A stretch of DNA of 6,307 bases, from NCBI GenBank assembly GCA_024278035.1, contig JAJRUA010000337.1, forward strand, positions 1 to 6,307, in the 5' to 3' direction. A model generated the notes under the pieces. The model did not search any database. It saw only the letters and a list, made by a program, of their open reading frames with translations, and was not told the origin of the DNA. The position numbers and the translations under genes are program-made. The number at the start of each line of letters is the position of its first letter. The stretch's first letter is position 1. Below, one piece after another: positions 6,186 through 6,307 of this stretch. Source of the stretch: Planctomycetota bacterium. GTDB taxonomy: Bacteria; Planctomycetota; Planctomycetia; Pirellulales; Lacipirellulaceae.

Positions 6186-6307
6186 TGGTCTTTGTCGAGA
6201 TGAACGATCTCGCAGGCCTTTTCATCGACCGAACAAAGGTGCCGTTGCTTTGGCCTGCTGTCGATGTCGCATTTCCTTGGCGATTTTATGGCGTCTCCAC
6301 CAGCCGA
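6185..6307 (+). other. Window-end region: possible coupled ORF or intergenic sequence
   Basis: ATG at 6185-6187 overlaps the nif3 stop (TGATG), the geometry of translational coupling, and opens a plus-strand frame that stays open for 41 codons to the window edge (starting MVFVEMNDLAGLFIDRTKV). On the minus strand, a different frame enters from the edge (WWRRHKIAKEMRHRQQAK) and stops at 6222-6224, which would be the basic C-terminus of a convergent gene. The two cannot both be coding, I recognise neither product, and third-position GC does not separate them. An ATG at 6288 could also open a further gene. I mark the stretch as unresolved. Confidence 0.25.
6196..6222 (+). terminator. Small hairpin after nif3, weak terminator candidate
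   Basis: CGAGAT (6196-6201) and ATCTCG (6207-6212) form a perfect 6-bp stem around a GAACG loop, 10 bases after the nif3 stop. A four-T run follows at 6219-6222, six bases beyond the stem, which is farther and shorter than in a strong intrinsic terminator. It would make sense between convergent genes, but would conflict with a coupled plus-strand ORF starting at 6185. Confidence 0.25.

Overview
The window carries about five genes at moderate-to-high GC and looks like a piece of core chromosome from a planctomycete, probably of the Pirellula/Rhodopirellula kind. That placement is inference. It rests on a YbeY-like tail directly joined to a CNNM/CorC-type gene, the style of the xylose-isomerase-like TIM-barrel protein, and a very large secreted protein of a kind I associate with that phylum. 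No rRNA, tRNA, CRISPR array or insertion sequence is visible.

Layout. Bases 1-110 are the 3' end of a probable ybeY (rRNA maturation endonuclease). A GTG with a good Shine-Dalgarno overlaps its stop by one base and opens a CNNM/CorC (HlyC) family membrane gene. That gene is interrupted after 33 codons by an in-frame TAG (209-211); the same frame then runs on to 1423 with the rest of the transmembrane region, two CBS domains and the CorC_HlyC domain. A short hairpin-bearing gap (1424-1471) separates it from a convergent minus-strand gene (2275-1472) for a sugar phosphate isomerase/epimerase-like TIM barrel that seems to have lost three of the four usual metal ligands. The 139-bp divergent spacer (2276-2414) holds a 19-bp near-perfect dyad. 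It is followed by a 971-residue exported protein (2415-5330) with beta-sandwich regions around a glycosidase-like central region. Then comes a Nif3/YbgI-type dinuclear metal protein (5397-6185) with all expected metal ligands. The last 122 bases hold a small hairpin and two mutually exclusive short open frames that run off the window.

Functional links. ybeY and the CNNM gene form a tight tandem, so they are probably co-transcribed. The 971-residue gene and nif3 lie head to tail 66 bp apart and may share a transcript from the 2276-2414 spacer. I see no defence, mobile or biosynthetic system. The observations most worth checking are the amber codon in the CNNM gene, the degenerate metal site in the TIM-barrel gene, and the large secreted protein of unassigned function with its upstream dyad.
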